Shown here in pieces: positions 26,839 through 35,078 of a stretch of DNA of 64,000 nucleotides. The notes beneath the pieces are model-generated. The model saw only the letters and a program-made list of their open reading frames with translations. It had not been told where the DNA came from and ran no database searches. Origin of the DNA: Burkholderiales bacterium. Its GTDB lineage: Bacteria; Pseudomonadota; Gammaproteobacteria; Burkholderiales; Burkholderiaceae_C. Numbering within the stretch: the first letter of the stretch is position 1; each line of letters begins with the position of its first letter. Where the stretch lies: assembly GCA_025350145.1 (NCBI GenBank), contig JANXYH010000044.1, positions 1 to 64,000 of the forward strand. The letters run 5' to 3'. Position numbers and translations under genes: made by a program.

Positions 26839-28359
26839 ATGACCCGCCTGCACCTTAGCCTCTCACGCCGCGGCCTGTTGGCCGCAACCGCCGTCGCCGC
26901 CGCTGCCAGCCTGGCCTTGGTCAGCGGCCAGGCCCTGGCCCAGCGCGCCAAGGACAGCGTGGTGCTGGGCATGGTGCTGGAACCCACCGGGCTGGACCCG
27001 ACCACCGGCGCGGCGGCGGCAATCGGCGAGATCGTCCACTACAACGTGCTCGAAGGGCTGACGCGGATCGGTGTCGCCGGCAGCGTCTCGCCGCTGCTGG
27101 CCAGCGACTGGAGCTCCGACCCGGACGGCAAGAGCTACACCTTCCGCCTGCGCCAGGGCGTCACGTTCCAGGACGGCAGCGTGATGGACGCGGCGGCGGT
27201 CAAGTTCAGCTTCGAGCGGGCCAAGGCAGCGAACAGCACCAACAAGGCCAAGAAGGCGGTGTTCGACAACATCTCCAGCATCGCCACGCCCGACCCCTAC
27301 ACCGTCATCCTGACGCTCAACAACGCTGACGCGACCCTGCCCTTTCGGCTCGGCGAGAACACCGCCGTGATCCTCTCGCCCAAGAGCGCCGACACCACCA
27401 ACAGCAACCCCCAGGGCACCGGCCCGTTCAAGTTCGAGAGCTGGCAAAAGGGCAGCGCCGTCACCCTGGTCAAGTGGGACGGCTACCGCGAGCCCGGCGC
27501 GATCAAGCTCAAGCGGGTGAGCTTTCGCTTCATCAACGACAACGCCGCCCAGGTCGCGGCGCTGCTGGCCGGCGACATCGACGGCATGCCGCGTTTCGGC
27601 GCGGTGCAAAACTTGGCCCAGTTCCAGGCCGACAAGCGCTTCACGGTGGAGATGGGCAGCACCGCCGGCAAGGGCATCCTGGCGATCAACAACAAGAAGA
27701 AGCCGCTCGACGATGTGCGCGTGCGCCGCGCCCTGATGCACGCGATCGACCGCAAGGCCTTCATCGATGGCGTGCTCGAAGGCCTGGGCAAGCCGATTGG
27801 CAGCCATGCCGCGCCTACCGATGCCGGCTACGTCGACCTGACCGGCGTGTACGCCTACAACCCGGAGAAAGCCAAGGCCTTGCTCAAGGAGGCCGGCGTG
27901 AGCACGCCGCTGAACCTGACCCTGACCCTGCCGCCGCCGAACTACGCCCGCAAGGGCGGCGAGGTGATCGCGGCGATGCTGGCCAAGGTGGGCATCATCG
28001 CCAAGATCGAAAACGTCGAGTGGGCGCAATGGCTGTCCGGCCCGTTCAAGGGCAACTTCGACCTGACCATCATCAACCACGTCGAGCCGCTGGACTTCAT
28101 GCAGTACGCCAACCCGCAGTACTACTGGGGCTACCAGAGCCCGGCCTTCAACAAGCTGACCAGCCAACTCGCCGAGGCGCCGCGCGGCGAAGCCCGGATC
28201 AAGCTCTACGGCGACATCCAGCGCCAGTTGAGCAGCGACGCGGTCAACGCCTACATCTTCAATCCGGCCCAGGTGGCGGTGGCGCGCAAGGGCCTGAAGG
28301 GGCTGTGGGCCAGCTCACCAATCTTTGCCAACGACATGAGCGCGGTGTCCTGGCAGTGA
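26839..28359 (+). CDS. Peptide-type ABC transporter substrate-binding protein
   Basis: 506-aa periplasmic binding protein of the SBP_bac_5 (DppA/OppA/NikA) family. The signal sequence has a twin-arginine-like SRRGLLAATAVAAAAS and cleavage near ALAQR. Family motifs: VLGMVLEPTGLDPTTG, YNVLEGLTRIG, GTGPFKFESWQKG, DVRVRRALMHAIDRKA. It determines the specificity of the five-gene transporter; the amidase next door suggests an amide-containing substrate, but this is inference. The amidase gene follows after 12 bp. Confidence 0.94.
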   Translation: MTRLHLSLSRRGLLAATAVAAAASLALVSGQALAQRAKDSVVLGMVLEPTGLDPTTGAAAAIGEIVHYNVLEGLTRIGVAGSVSPLLASDWSSDPDGKSYTFRLRQGVTFQDGSVMDAAAVKFSFERAKAANSTNKAKKAVFDNISSIATPDPYTVILTLNNADATLPFRLGENTAVILSPKSADTTNSNPQGTGPFKFESWQKGSAVTLVKWDGYREPGAIKLKRVSFRFINDNAAQVAALLAGDIDGMPRFGAVQNLAQFQADKRFTVEMGSTAGKGILAINNKKKPLDDVRVRRALMHAIDRKAFIDGVLEGLGKPIGSHAAPTDAGYVDLTGVYAYNPEKAKALLKEAGVSTPLNLTLTLPPPNYARKGGEVIAAMLAKVGIIAKIENVEWAQWLSGPFKGNFDLTIINHVEPLDFMQYANPQYYWGYQSPAFNKLTSQLAEAPRGEARIKLYGDIQRQLSSDAVNAYIFNPAQVAVARKGLKGLWASSPIFANDMSAVSWQ

Positions 28360-28371
28360 GGCCGCAAGCGG

Positions 28372-29778
28372 ATGCGCGCCGTGGCTGAAGACCTCGCCGA
28401 TCTCGACGCAGCGGCGCTGTCGCAGGCCTACGCCAAGGGCACGCTGTCGCCGGTCGAGGTGACGCAAGCGGTGCTCGCCCGGATCGAGCGCTGCGAGCCG
28501 CAGTTGCAGGCGCTCTACGCCTGTGACCCCGAGGCCGCGCTGGCCCAGGCCCGGGCCAGTGAGGCGCGTTGGCAGCGCGGCCAGGCACTGAGCCCGGTCG
28601 ACGGCGTGCCCGGCACGCTGAAGGAAAACATCGCCACCGCCGGCTGCCCCATGCCGGTGGGCACCGCCGCATCCGAGCTGACACCGATGGCCGAGGACGC
28701 GCCGCCGGCCGCGCGCTGGCGCGAGGCCGGCCTGGTGCTGCTGGCCAAGACCACCATGCCCGACTACGGCATGCTGTCCTCGGGCCTGTCGAGCTTTCAC
28801 CCGCTGACCCGCAACCCCTGGCGTCTGGATTGCAACCCGGGCGGCTCCAGCGCCGGAGCCGGCGCAGCGGCCGCCGCCGGCTATGGCCCGCTGCACCTGG
28901 GCACCGACATCGGCGGCTCGGTCCGCCTGCCGGCGGCCTGGTGCGGCGTGTTCGGCCTCAAGCCGAGCCTGGGGCGGATCCCGATCAAGCCGCCCTACGC
29001 CGGCCGGGTGGCCGGGCCAATGACCCGCACGGTGCGCGACAGTGCCTGGATGATGAGCCTGCTGGCCCGGCCCGATTGGCGCGACGCCATGAGCCTGCCG
29101 GCGCAAACCATAGGCTGGCTGCGGCTGGAGTGCGAGATCAAGGGGCTGAAGCTGGGCCTGCAACTGGACGCCGGCTGGGGCCTGGACACCGCGCCCGAGA
29201 CCCGCGCTGCGGTCGAGGCCGCCGCGCTGGCGTTCGAGGCCGCCGGCGCCAGCGTGGTGCCGATCCCGGCCTTCTCAAGCCGATCCATGATCGACGGCCT
29301 GGACCGCTTCTGGCGGATGCGCTCCTGGCTGGACATGCAGGCCCTGCCAGCCGAGCGCCGCGCCCGGGTGCTGCCCTACATCCGCGCTTGGGTCGACGGC
29401 GCCGCCGGCATCAGCGCCGCCGAGTTGTTCCAGGGCTACAGCCAGATGGGCGTGTTCCGCGACGCCGCAGTCGCCGCCTGCCAGGGCTTTGACTTCGTGC
29501 TCTCGCCGGTCAGCCCGGTGGCCTCGTACCGCGCCGACTGGGCCAGCCCGACCAATGACCCGGCGCGGCCGTTCGAGCACATCGCCTTCACCCTACCGTA
29601 CAACATGAGCGAGCAGCCCGCAGCCAGCATCAACTGCGGCTACACCGCCACCGGCCTGCCGATCGGCCTGCAGATCATCGGCCAGCGCCACGACGACCTG
29701 GGTGTGCTGCAACTGGCCCATGCCTGGGAGCAACTGCGCCCGGCGCAGCGGCCCTGGCCGATGGCGCTCAGGTCTTGA
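28372..29778 (+). CDS. Amidase (amidase-signature family)
   Basis: 468 aa hydrolase with the Ser-cisSer-Lys triad: Lys in GVPGTLKENIATAG (about residue 84), cis-Ser in NPGGSSAGAGAA (about 160) and the nucleophilic Ser in DIGGSVRLPAAWCG (about 184). It lacks a signal peptide, so it acts in the cytoplasm on a substrate probably brought in by the preceding transporter. It is too divergent from GatA to be the tRNA amidotransferase subunit and has no GatB/C neighbours. Its 3' end overlaps the convergent exported-protein gene by 11 bp. Confidence 0.92.
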   Translation: MRAVAEDLADLDAAALSQAYAKGTLSPVEVTQAVLARIERCEPQLQALYACDPEAALAQARASEARWQRGQALSPVDGVPGTLKENIATAGCPMPVGTAASELTPMAEDAPPAARWREAGLVLLAKTTMPDYGMLSSGLSSFHPLTRNPWRLDCNPGGSSAGAGAAAAAGYGPLHLGTDIGGSVRLPAAWCGVFGLKPSLGRIPIKPPYAGRVAGPMTRTVRDSAWMMSLLARPDWRDAMSLPAQTIGWLRLECEIKGLKLGLQLDAGWGLDTAPETRAAVEAAALAFEAAGASVVPIPAFSSRSMIDGLDRFWRMRSWLDMQALPAERRARVLPYIRAWVDGAAGISAAELFQGYSQMGVFRDAAVAACQGFDFVLSPVSPVASYRADWASPTNDPARPFEHIAFTLPYNMSEQPAASINCGYTATGLPIGLQIIGQRHDDLGVLQLAHAWEQLRPAQRPWPMALRS

Positions 29779-30244
29779 CCAGGCTGGAGACCACCGCCTC
29801 GGTCGCTTCCTTGAGCTTGGCCCTGGCCAGGGCGCCGCATTGCTCGCGGGTGGCGCCGGCCTGGGTGTCGAAGGTGGTGGCCATCTTCTCCGGGTGCAGG
29901 ATCACCTTCTTGGTGACGGTCAGTGGTGCCAGCATGACGCGTGCGGTCACGACGCAGGCGCCAGCACCGGTCATGCCGCCCTCGACCTGGCTGACGATGG
30001 CCCATTTGCTGGCCGGGTAGAGCTTCCAGACCTTGGCCGGCACGGCCTCGGCCATCACTGCGACGGCACCGGCCGCGTCGATCGGCGCCTGGCTGCTGGA
30101 CATGTCCACAAACCGGGTCTTGGGCGCGCCGCGCGCCTTGGCCTGGGCAGCCTCGGCCGCCAACGCGGTGGCGGGCAAGGCCAGGGCGGCACAGGCACAG
30201 GCAGATGCACAGGCCATGGTGGCCAGCAGCTTCGAGGGTGTCAT
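29768..30244 (-). CDS. Small exported protein of unknown function
   Basis: 158 aa with a Sec signal peptide (about residues 1-30, unusually Cys-rich: MACASACACAALALP; cleavage near ALAAEA). The mature part has VDMSSSQAPIDAAGAVAVM, LYPASKWAIVSQVEGG and ACVVTARVMLAPLTVTKKV. I do not recognise a family. It follows the membrane cyclic-nucleotide-binding protein gene by 17 bp and is probably co-transcribed with it. Confidence 0.75.
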   Translation of the reverse strand: MTPSKLLATMACASACACAALALPATALAAEAAQAKARGAPKTRFVDMSSSQAPIDAAGAVAVMAEAVPAKVWKLYPASKWAIVSQVEGGMTGAGACVVTARVMLAPLTVTKKVILHPEKMATTFDTQAGATREQCGALARAKLKEATEAVVSSLVKT

Positions 30245-30261
30245 GGCAGGGTCTTCCGGGG

Positions 30262-30987
30262 TCAGGTTGGCGGCGAATCGGTGCGCGGGGCGGCGGCGCG
30301 GGCGGCCTCGGCCAGACGGCGCTCGAGGTCCTGGGCGTCATGGCTGAGTCGCCCGGCCAGCAGCCGAACGACCTCGAAGCCAAACGCCGGATTCTGGAAG
30401 TAGAGCTGCTTGAAGCTGCTCTCGTCGATGGTCAGGACCTTGCCCGCCGTGGCGCAACGGGCGGTGCCGGTGCGGCGTCGGTCGGGGGCAAAGAACGCGA
30501 TCTCGCCGAACAACTCGCCCACCGGGATGCTGCGGCCGGCCTCGACCAGGTCGATCTGGCCTTCGACCAGAAAGTACAACTGGTCGGCGATGTCGCCCTT
30601 GTGGAACAGCACCTCGCCCGCGCTGAACGGGCGCGAGCGCATGTAGGGCTTGAGCCAGACATCGCCACGCTGGCGCGAGGTCGCCGCGTTCTTGACCTGC
30701 TTGGTCAGGCGCGCCATTTCCACCGCCCGGAACAGGTTCAGCGGCAGCAAGGTCGCATGCAGCATGAAGATCATCGGCGCCGGCTGCAGCAGGCCATAGG
30801 CCATGAAGCCGGCATTGCTGCCCACCGCCAACAGGCGCAGCGGCAGGATCGTCTTGACAAAGCAGGAGACGACGATCAACACCGCCGCCAGCCCGGCACA
30901 GCCCACCGCCCAGAAACCGAAGGGATGGTCGAACGAGACGATCAACTGCGCCAACAGCGCCATCGGATCCGGCAAACCGTGGGCCAT
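30262..30987 (-). CDS. Membrane protein with three helices and a cyclic-nucleotide-binding domain
   Basis: 241 aa. Three N-terminal hydrophobic helices (about 22-45, 48-66, 69-88) are followed by a cytoplasmic CRP-like cNMP-binding domain (about 112-215). The domain has FSAGEVLFHKGD, YFLVEGQIDLVE and a phosphate-binding cassette GELFGEIAFFAPDRRRTGTA with the Glu and Arg that usually contact the ligand. There is no DNA-binding domain. The layout (three helices, then cNMP domain) resembles Popeye-domain proteins; a relation is only suggested. It is followed by a small exported protein gene, a probable partner. Confidence 0.86.
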   Translation of the reverse strand: MAHGLPDPMALLAQLIVSFDHPFGFWAVGCAGLAAVLIVVSCFVKTILPLRLLAVGSNAGFMAYGLLQPAPMIFMLHATLLPLNLFRAVEMARLTKQVKNAATSRQRGDVWLKPYMRSRPFSAGEVLFHKGDIADQLYFLVEGQIDLVEAGRSIPVGELFGEIAFFAPDRRRTGTARCATAGKVLTIDESSFKQLYFQNPAFGFEVVRLLAGRLSHDAQDLERRLAEAARAAAPRTDSPPT

Positions 30988-31125
30988 GGTCAGACCGACC
31001 GCCCGCCGGCAGCGGCGAATGGGTTGAAGATGCGCGGTGCAGGCATGGAGGCCGGATTATGTAATCTGCGATCTTGCCCACGCGCACGGGGCAACCCGGT
31101 ACCGGTCATTCAGCCGGAGTGAATT

Positions 31126-31139
31126 CGGGACTTGTCCCG
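31126..31139. repeat. 14-bp perfect palindrome
   Basis: CGGGAC-TT-GTCCCG in the gap between the membrane cNMP-binding protein gene and the IS21-like remnants. Another short palindrome (CCGGTACCGG) precedes it. Possible protein binding site or scar of an element end. Confidence 0.6.
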
Positions 31140-31162
31140 GCGATCAACACTCAGCCTTTGGA

Positions 31163-31196
31163 GGGTGAAGTCTTCTTCAGTTCGTCAACTTCACCC
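31163..31196. repeat. 9-bp inverted repeat with 16-nt loop
   Basis: GGGTGAAGT (31163-31171) and ACTTCACCC (31188-31196) are perfect inverted arms. It lies at the distal end of the IS21-like debris. No gene explains it and no T-run follows on either strand. Confidence 0.6.
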
Positions 31197-31220
31197 ATAG
31201 GGTGAGTGTGCCAAACACTC

Positions 31221-31379
31221 TCATGTCCTTGACAGGGTTGAAGAAATCGACTTCGGCGCGCGGGCAATGGCCGGACTTAGGTTGATTGTGGGCGGCCGCA
31301 GTTCGGTGCGCATGATCGGCACGGCCGCACCGGCGCTGGTGGCGTCCACGGTGTTGGCTGTGGTGGCGGCGGTGCTCAT
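31221..31379 (-). pseudogene. Truncated IstB-like N-terminus (IS21 family remnant)
   Basis: A 52-codon open frame whose ATG overlaps the preceding stop as ATGA, as istB does with istA in IS21 elements. IMRTELRPPTINLSPAIA resembles the ELRLPTI start of IstB helper proteins; afterwards the frame (APKSISSTLSRT) loses similarity and stops, and the AAA+ domain is absent. Low-confidence family call. Confidence 0.45.
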
Positions 31380-31567
31380 GCGGACTCCAGCAGTTCATCG
31401 TAAACCGCAGTGGCGGGCAGCTCCACCACGACGGCTGGCATCGCGGGCTGCCTGGGCGCGAAGTGGTCTCGCAGCGCGTCGAGGTCGGGCAGTTCGTCCT
31501 TGGCCTGCAGCGCGGCCAGCACCTGGGCCAACTCGGCCATGGCGCCGCCGCGCTCGGCCAGCAGCAA
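31376..31567 (-). pseudogene. C-terminal fragment of an IS21-type transposase (IstA)
   Basis: 63 codons: MLLAERGGAMAELAQVLAAL...LPDLDALRDHFAPRQ...VVVELPATAVYDELLE. This pattern (helical segment, FAPR, then YDxLL at the very end) matches the IstA C-terminus; the integrase core is missing, cut off where the higB promoter begins. Together with the overlapping istB-like frame it is best read as what is left of an IS21 element. Confidence 0.5.
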
Positions 31568-31578
31568 GGCGGGAAGTC

Positions 31579-31608
31579 TTGACAGTTCCCAATATGGGAA
31601 TGTAGACT
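31579..31608 (+). promoter_or_regulatory. higBA promoter with palindromic operator
   Basis: -35 TTGACA (31579-31584) and -10 TAGACT (31603-31608) are separated by 18 bp. The spacer is occupied by TTCCCAATATGGGAA (31586-31600), a near-perfect palindrome with arms TTCCCA/TGGGAA; a further half-site TTCCCA follows at 31611. Outer arms GAAGTCT (31573) and AGACTTC (ending 31610) enclose it. This fits autorepression by the HigA helix-turn-helix. Confidence 0.75.
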
Positions 31609-31629
31609 TCTTCCCAATGTGAAACCGGT

Positions 31630-31917
31630 ATGCAGCTCGTCGGCCTTCCCAAGCTTGAAGCGCTCAAACTGCGCCACGCAACCGCGCGGGCGGCCGTTGA
31701 CGCCTGGCGGATCGAAGTGGAGCGGGCCAGCTGGCGCGGTCCGCAGGACATCAAGGACCGCTACGCGACTGCCAGCTTCTTGGCCGACAACCGCGTGGTG
31801 TTCAACATCAAAGGCAACTCGTTTCGATTGGTGGTGAAGGTGCGGTTCCAGAACAACTTGGTGCTGATCGAGTGGGCCGGAACGCATGCCGAGTACGACA
31901 AGCTGAAGTTGGCCTAG
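31630..31917 (+). CDS. higB: HigB-family toxin (ribosome-dependent mRNA interferase)
   Basis: 95 aa of the RelE/HigB fold. Conserved HigB stretches: the helix ALKLRHATARAAVDAWRIEV, then DIKDRYATASFL, NRVVFNIKGNSFRLVV and IEWAGTHAEYDKL, including the His-Ala-Glu-Tyr-Asp motif near the C-terminus. HigB toxins cleave mRNA on the translating ribosome. Toxin-first gene order is normal for higBA. There is no clear Shine-Dalgarno sequence; the predicted leader is only about 15 nt. The antitoxin gene starts 29 bp downstream. Confidence 0.92.
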   Translation: MQLVGLPKLEALKLRHATARAAVDAWRIEVERASWRGPQDIKDRYATASFLADNRVVFNIKGNSFRLVVKVRFQNNLVLIEWAGTHAEYDKLKLA

Positions 31918-31946
31918 CGGGCTAGTCGAACGTGAAGGATCAAGAG

Positions 31947-33188
31947 ATGAAGCAACAGGTGCGAGTGATTAAGACCGAGCGTGACTACGACGCTGCGGTG
32001 GCTCACCTGTCTGCGCTCATGGACAAGGAGATCAAGAGTGGTTCGACGGAAGAGGGCGAGCTTGAACTGCTGGCACTCGTGATCGAGTCTTACGAGCGCG
32101 CCAAGGTTCCTGCCGTGATGCTTGACCCGATCGACGCCATCCACTTCCGGATGGACCAGCAAGGCCTGGCGCACAAGGACATGGGACCCTTCATCGGCTC
32201 GGCGTCGAAGGTGTCGGAAGTGCTGTCACGAAAGCGCCCTTTGAGCCTGGCGATGATCCGCCGGCTGCACAAGGGTCTCGGGATCCCGGCAGATGTGCTG
32301 ATCGGAGCAGGTGGTGAGGACATCGACCTGAGCGCTGATCCGCAAGTCGATTACACGAAGTTCCCTCTGCAGGAGATGCACGCTCGCGGCCTGTTCCCGA
32401 ACTTCACGGCAAGTGCCAAGCAGCTGAAGGACTACGCCGAGGACCTGGTGCGCTCCTTTCTGCGCAATTTCAGCGAGCCGGGCCGACCGACGCTGCTTCG
32501 CGCACCGCTCCATCAAAGCGGCGCCCGGGTTATGGATGAATATGCACTTCGTGTCTGGCAGTTGTGTGTCCTAAAGAAGGCGCGCGGCATGCGGACTGAA
32601 GTTGAGTACAAGCACAACACGATCACGGATGGCTGGCTCCGGGACCTCGCGAAGCTTTCGGCTTTTGAGCATGGCCCGCGCTTGGCGCACGAGTACCTGC
32701 GCAACCACGGGATCGCGCTGGTTATCGAAGACCACTTCGACAAGACCTATCTCGACGGTGCCGCGATGCTGGACGGTGGCGCGCCGATCGTGGCCCTTAC
32801 GCTGCGCCACGATCGCTTCGACAACTTCTGGTTCGCGCTGCTCCACGAGTGTGTGCATGTGCAGAAGCACTTGGCCCCCGACTGCGTGTTCATTGCCGAC
32901 AACCTCGACGACAAAACGCAGTCGGACAAGTTGGAGGACGAGGCGAATGCCGGAGCCGGAGAGGCGCTCATTCCGGAGGAAGCGTGGAGTCGGTCTTCCG
33001 TCCGGATCAGCCATTCGGCCGAAGACGCCGCCGCACTTGCCTACGAACTGAGAATTCATCCCGCGATCATTGCAGGCCGGGTTCGCCGGCAGACCGGTGA
33101 CTGGCGTCTCCTGTCGGGCCTGATCACGGCTGCGGGCAGGGTTCGCCCGCACTTCCACGATCAACTGAGCAACTCAACGAATACCTGA
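31947..33188 (+). CDS. higA: HigA-type antitoxin fused to an ImmA/IrrE-like metallopeptidase
   Basis: 413 aa, about three times the length of a plain HigA. Residues 1-115 are a full HigA antitoxin (ERDYDAAVAHLSALMD, then a XRE helix-turn-helix FIGSASKVSEVLSRKRPLSL and the end GLGIPADVLIG). Residues about 190-400 form an ImmA/IrrE (COG2856-like) domain with an intact zinc site: H300-E301-C-V-H304 and a downstream Glu in LEDEANAGAGEALIP (330-334). The ATG at 31947 lies 7 nt after AAGGA; an in-frame GTG at 31932 is less likely. It would neutralise HigB and repress the operon; the peptidase may cut itself or another repressor. Base use is less GC-rich than the neighbours. Confidence 0.9.
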   Translation: MKQQVRVIKTERDYDAAVAHLSALMDKEIKSGSTEEGELELLALVIESYERAKVPAVMLDPIDAIHFRMDQQGLAHKDMGPFIGSASKVSEVLSRKRPLSLAMIRRLHKGLGIPADVLIGAGGEDIDLSADPQVDYTKFPLQEMHARGLFPNFTASAKQLKDYAEDLVRSFLRNFSEPGRPTLLRAPLHQSGARVMDEYALRVWQLCVLKKARGMRTEVEYKHNTITDGWLRDLAKLSAFEHGPRLAHEYLRNHGIALVIEDHFDKTYLDGAAMLDGGAPIVALTLRHDRFDNFWFALLHECVHVQKHLAPDCVFIADNLDDKTQSDKLEDEANAGAGEALIPEEAWSRSSVRISHSAEDAAALAYELRIHPAIIAGRVRRQTGDWRLLSGLITAAGRVRPHFHDQLSNSTNT

Positions 33189-33347
33189 GGAGTGAACCGC
33201 CCCGGTTTTCATGGACCCCTGTTCGCTTGGGTCAGACCCAGCCGGTTCGACGCCTCCCAGTCGCAGATACGCATGTCCGCTTGCGGCCGGCGCTTGCTGC
33301 GGCGCCGGGCATGATGGCGGCCATCCCGCTGCCCACCCTGCCGCCCC

Positions 33348-34577
33348 ATGTCCGAGCCCCCCGCACCACTGCCAGCGCCCTTCGTCCGGCTGGCCTGGTC
33401 GAACCTGGCGACGCAGGCCACCGACCAGGTGACGATGGCCGCCGTGCCTATCGTGGCGGTGCTGGCGCTGGGCGCCGGGCCGGGCGCGACCGGCATGCTG
33501 GCGACGGCGCAGAGCCTGCCGTTCCTGCTGCTGGCGATTCCCTTTGGGCTGTGGGCCGACCGTGGCGCCAGGCGCCGCCTGATGGTCGGCGCCGAGTTGG
33601 TGCGGGTGGCCGCCCTGGCCGGATTGTTGCTGGCCCTGCTGTTCGGCGGCCTGACTATCGGCCTGCTGGCGGCGCTGGGTTTTGTCGCCGCAGTCGGCAC
33701 CGTCGGCTTCAGTGTCGCTGCGCCGGCACTGGTGCCGGCGCTGGTGCCGCAGGCGGCGCTGGCGCGCGCCAATGGCCGGATCGAGCTGGCGCGCAGCGTC
33801 GCCTTTGCCGCCGGGCCGGCACTGGCCGGGGCGCTGGTGGCCTGGGCCGGGGCGCCGCTGGCCTTTGCGCTGTCGACGGCGTTGTCGGTGCTGGCGGTGC
33901 TGCTGCTGGCCGGCATCGACGAGCCGGTGCGCCAGTTGGCCCCACGCCGCCATCCGCTGGCCGAGCTGCGCGAGGGCGCGGTGTTCGTCTGGAACCACGC
34001 CCTGTTGCGGCCCATCCTGTTGACTTCGGTGGCCTGGAACATCGCCTGGTTCGTGCTCCAGGCCGCCTATGTGCCCTATGCGGCGCGGGCGCTGGGCCTG
34101 TCGGCCAGCGCCATCGGCCTGACCCTGGCCTGCTACGGCGTGGGCATGGTGCTGGGGGCCTTGGCTGCGCCGCGGGTGGTGGCGGCGATGCCTTTCGGCC
34201 GGGCGATCCTGGTCGGGCCGGCGGTGTCGGTGGTGGCGATGGCGCTGCTGGTCGCGACCCTGGTCTGGCCGACCGCGGTGCTGGCCGCGCTGGCCTACTT
34301 CAGCTTTGGCGCCGGGCCGATCCTCTGGACCATCACCTCGGTGACGCTGCGCCAGACCGTCACGCCCGGCGCGATGCTCGGCCGGGTCGGCTCTATCGTC
34401 GTCACCGTCAGCGTCGGCGCGCGGCCGCTGGGCGCGGCGCTGGGCGCGCTGGTCGGGGCGCAATGGGGCGAGGCCGCCTGCCTGTGGCTGGCGCTGGCGC
34501 TGTTCGGGGTGCAGTTGACGCTGATCCTGGCGTCGCCGGTGCGCACCCTGGCCAAGCTGCCGCCGCACGCCGGCTGA
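33348..34577 (+). CDS. MFS exporter (EntS-like, MFS_3)
   Basis: 409 aa with about 12 hydrophobic helices. MFS loop motif GLWADRGARRRLM (about residue 65) and the duplicated layout with YGVGMVLGALAAPRV and LGRVGSIVVTVSVGARPLGAALGAL fit the enterobactin-exporter-like MFS_3 family. The substrate is unknown; no siderophore genes are close by. It starts 160 bp after the toxin-antitoxin module, in a gap beginning with TGAACCGCCCCGG that may be an old insertion-sequence end. Confidence 0.88.
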   Translation: MSEPPAPLPAPFVRLAWSNLATQATDQVTMAAVPIVAVLALGAGPGATGMLATAQSLPFLLLAIPFGLWADRGARRRLMVGAELVRVAALAGLLLALLFGGLTIGLLAALGFVAAVGTVGFSVAAPALVPALVPQAALARANGRIELARSVAFAAGPALAGALVAWAGAPLAFALSTALSVLAVLLLAGIDEPVRQLAPRRHPLAELREGAVFVWNHALLRPILLTSVAWNIAWFVLQAAYVPYAARALGLSASAIGLTLACYGVGMVLGALAAPRVVAAMPFGRAILVGPAVSVVAMALLVATLVWPTAVLAALAYFSFGAGPILWTITSVTLRQTVTPGAMLGRVGSIVVTVSVGARPLGAALGALVGAQWGEAACLWLALALFGVQLTLILASPVRTLAKLPPHAG

Positions 34578-34689
34578 GAATTTTTCCGTGCCTGGCCGTC
34601 GGCGATGTCGATTGGCCGACCGCATGGGCGTCAATCACTCAGGTCGGCAAGATCGCCGGCCTGATCCCCACCCACCACTGGAGCCCCAA

Positions 34690-35064
34690 ATGGAATACAT
34701 GCTCGTTTACCTGCAGCCGACCGAGGCCTTCGCGACCCGCCAGGACCCCACCGCCTATGCCCCGGTGATGGCCGCCTGGGGCGCCTACATGGGCGCGATG
34801 GGCGCGGCCGGGGTGATGCGCAGCGGCAACGCACTGCAGGGCCCGCACACCATGACCACGGTGCGCCAGCGCGACGGCAAGCGCCAAGTCCAGGACGGCC
34901 CCTATGCCGAGACCCGCGAGCACCTGGGCGGTTACGTCATCATCGACGTGCCCAGCCTCGACGACGCGCTGGTCTGGGCCAGCCGGGCGCCCTGCGTCAG
35001 CGACGGGGCGACGCAGGTGATCCCGGTCGCCGACATGTCCGCCAGCATGCCCAAGGCGGCCTGA
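34690..35064 (+). CDS. YciI/DGPF-domain protein
   Basis: 124 aa of the YCII-related family (DGPF type): EYMLVYLQPTEAF at the N-terminus, QDGPYAETREHLGGY in the middle and SLDDALVWASRAP. Family members form ferredoxin-like dimers. The gene directly precedes an ECF42-type sigma factor gene (14 bp), a widely conserved association in which several DGPF proteins are the sigma factor's targets or partners. Confidence 0.92.
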   Translation: MEYMLVYLQPTEAFATRQDPTAYAPVMAAWGAYMGAMGAAGVMRSGNALQGPHTMTTVRQRDGKRQVQDGPYAETREHLGGYVIIDVPSLDDALVWASRAPCVSDGATQVIPVADMSASMPKAA

Positions 35065-35078
35065 GGCGCGCCAGGGCC

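Noticed and set aside
33189..33347. TGAACCGCCCCGGTTTT as a true insertion-sequence end
   Set aside because: Only one end is visible and no transposase fragment accompanies it; kept only as a hint in the mobile-element finding.
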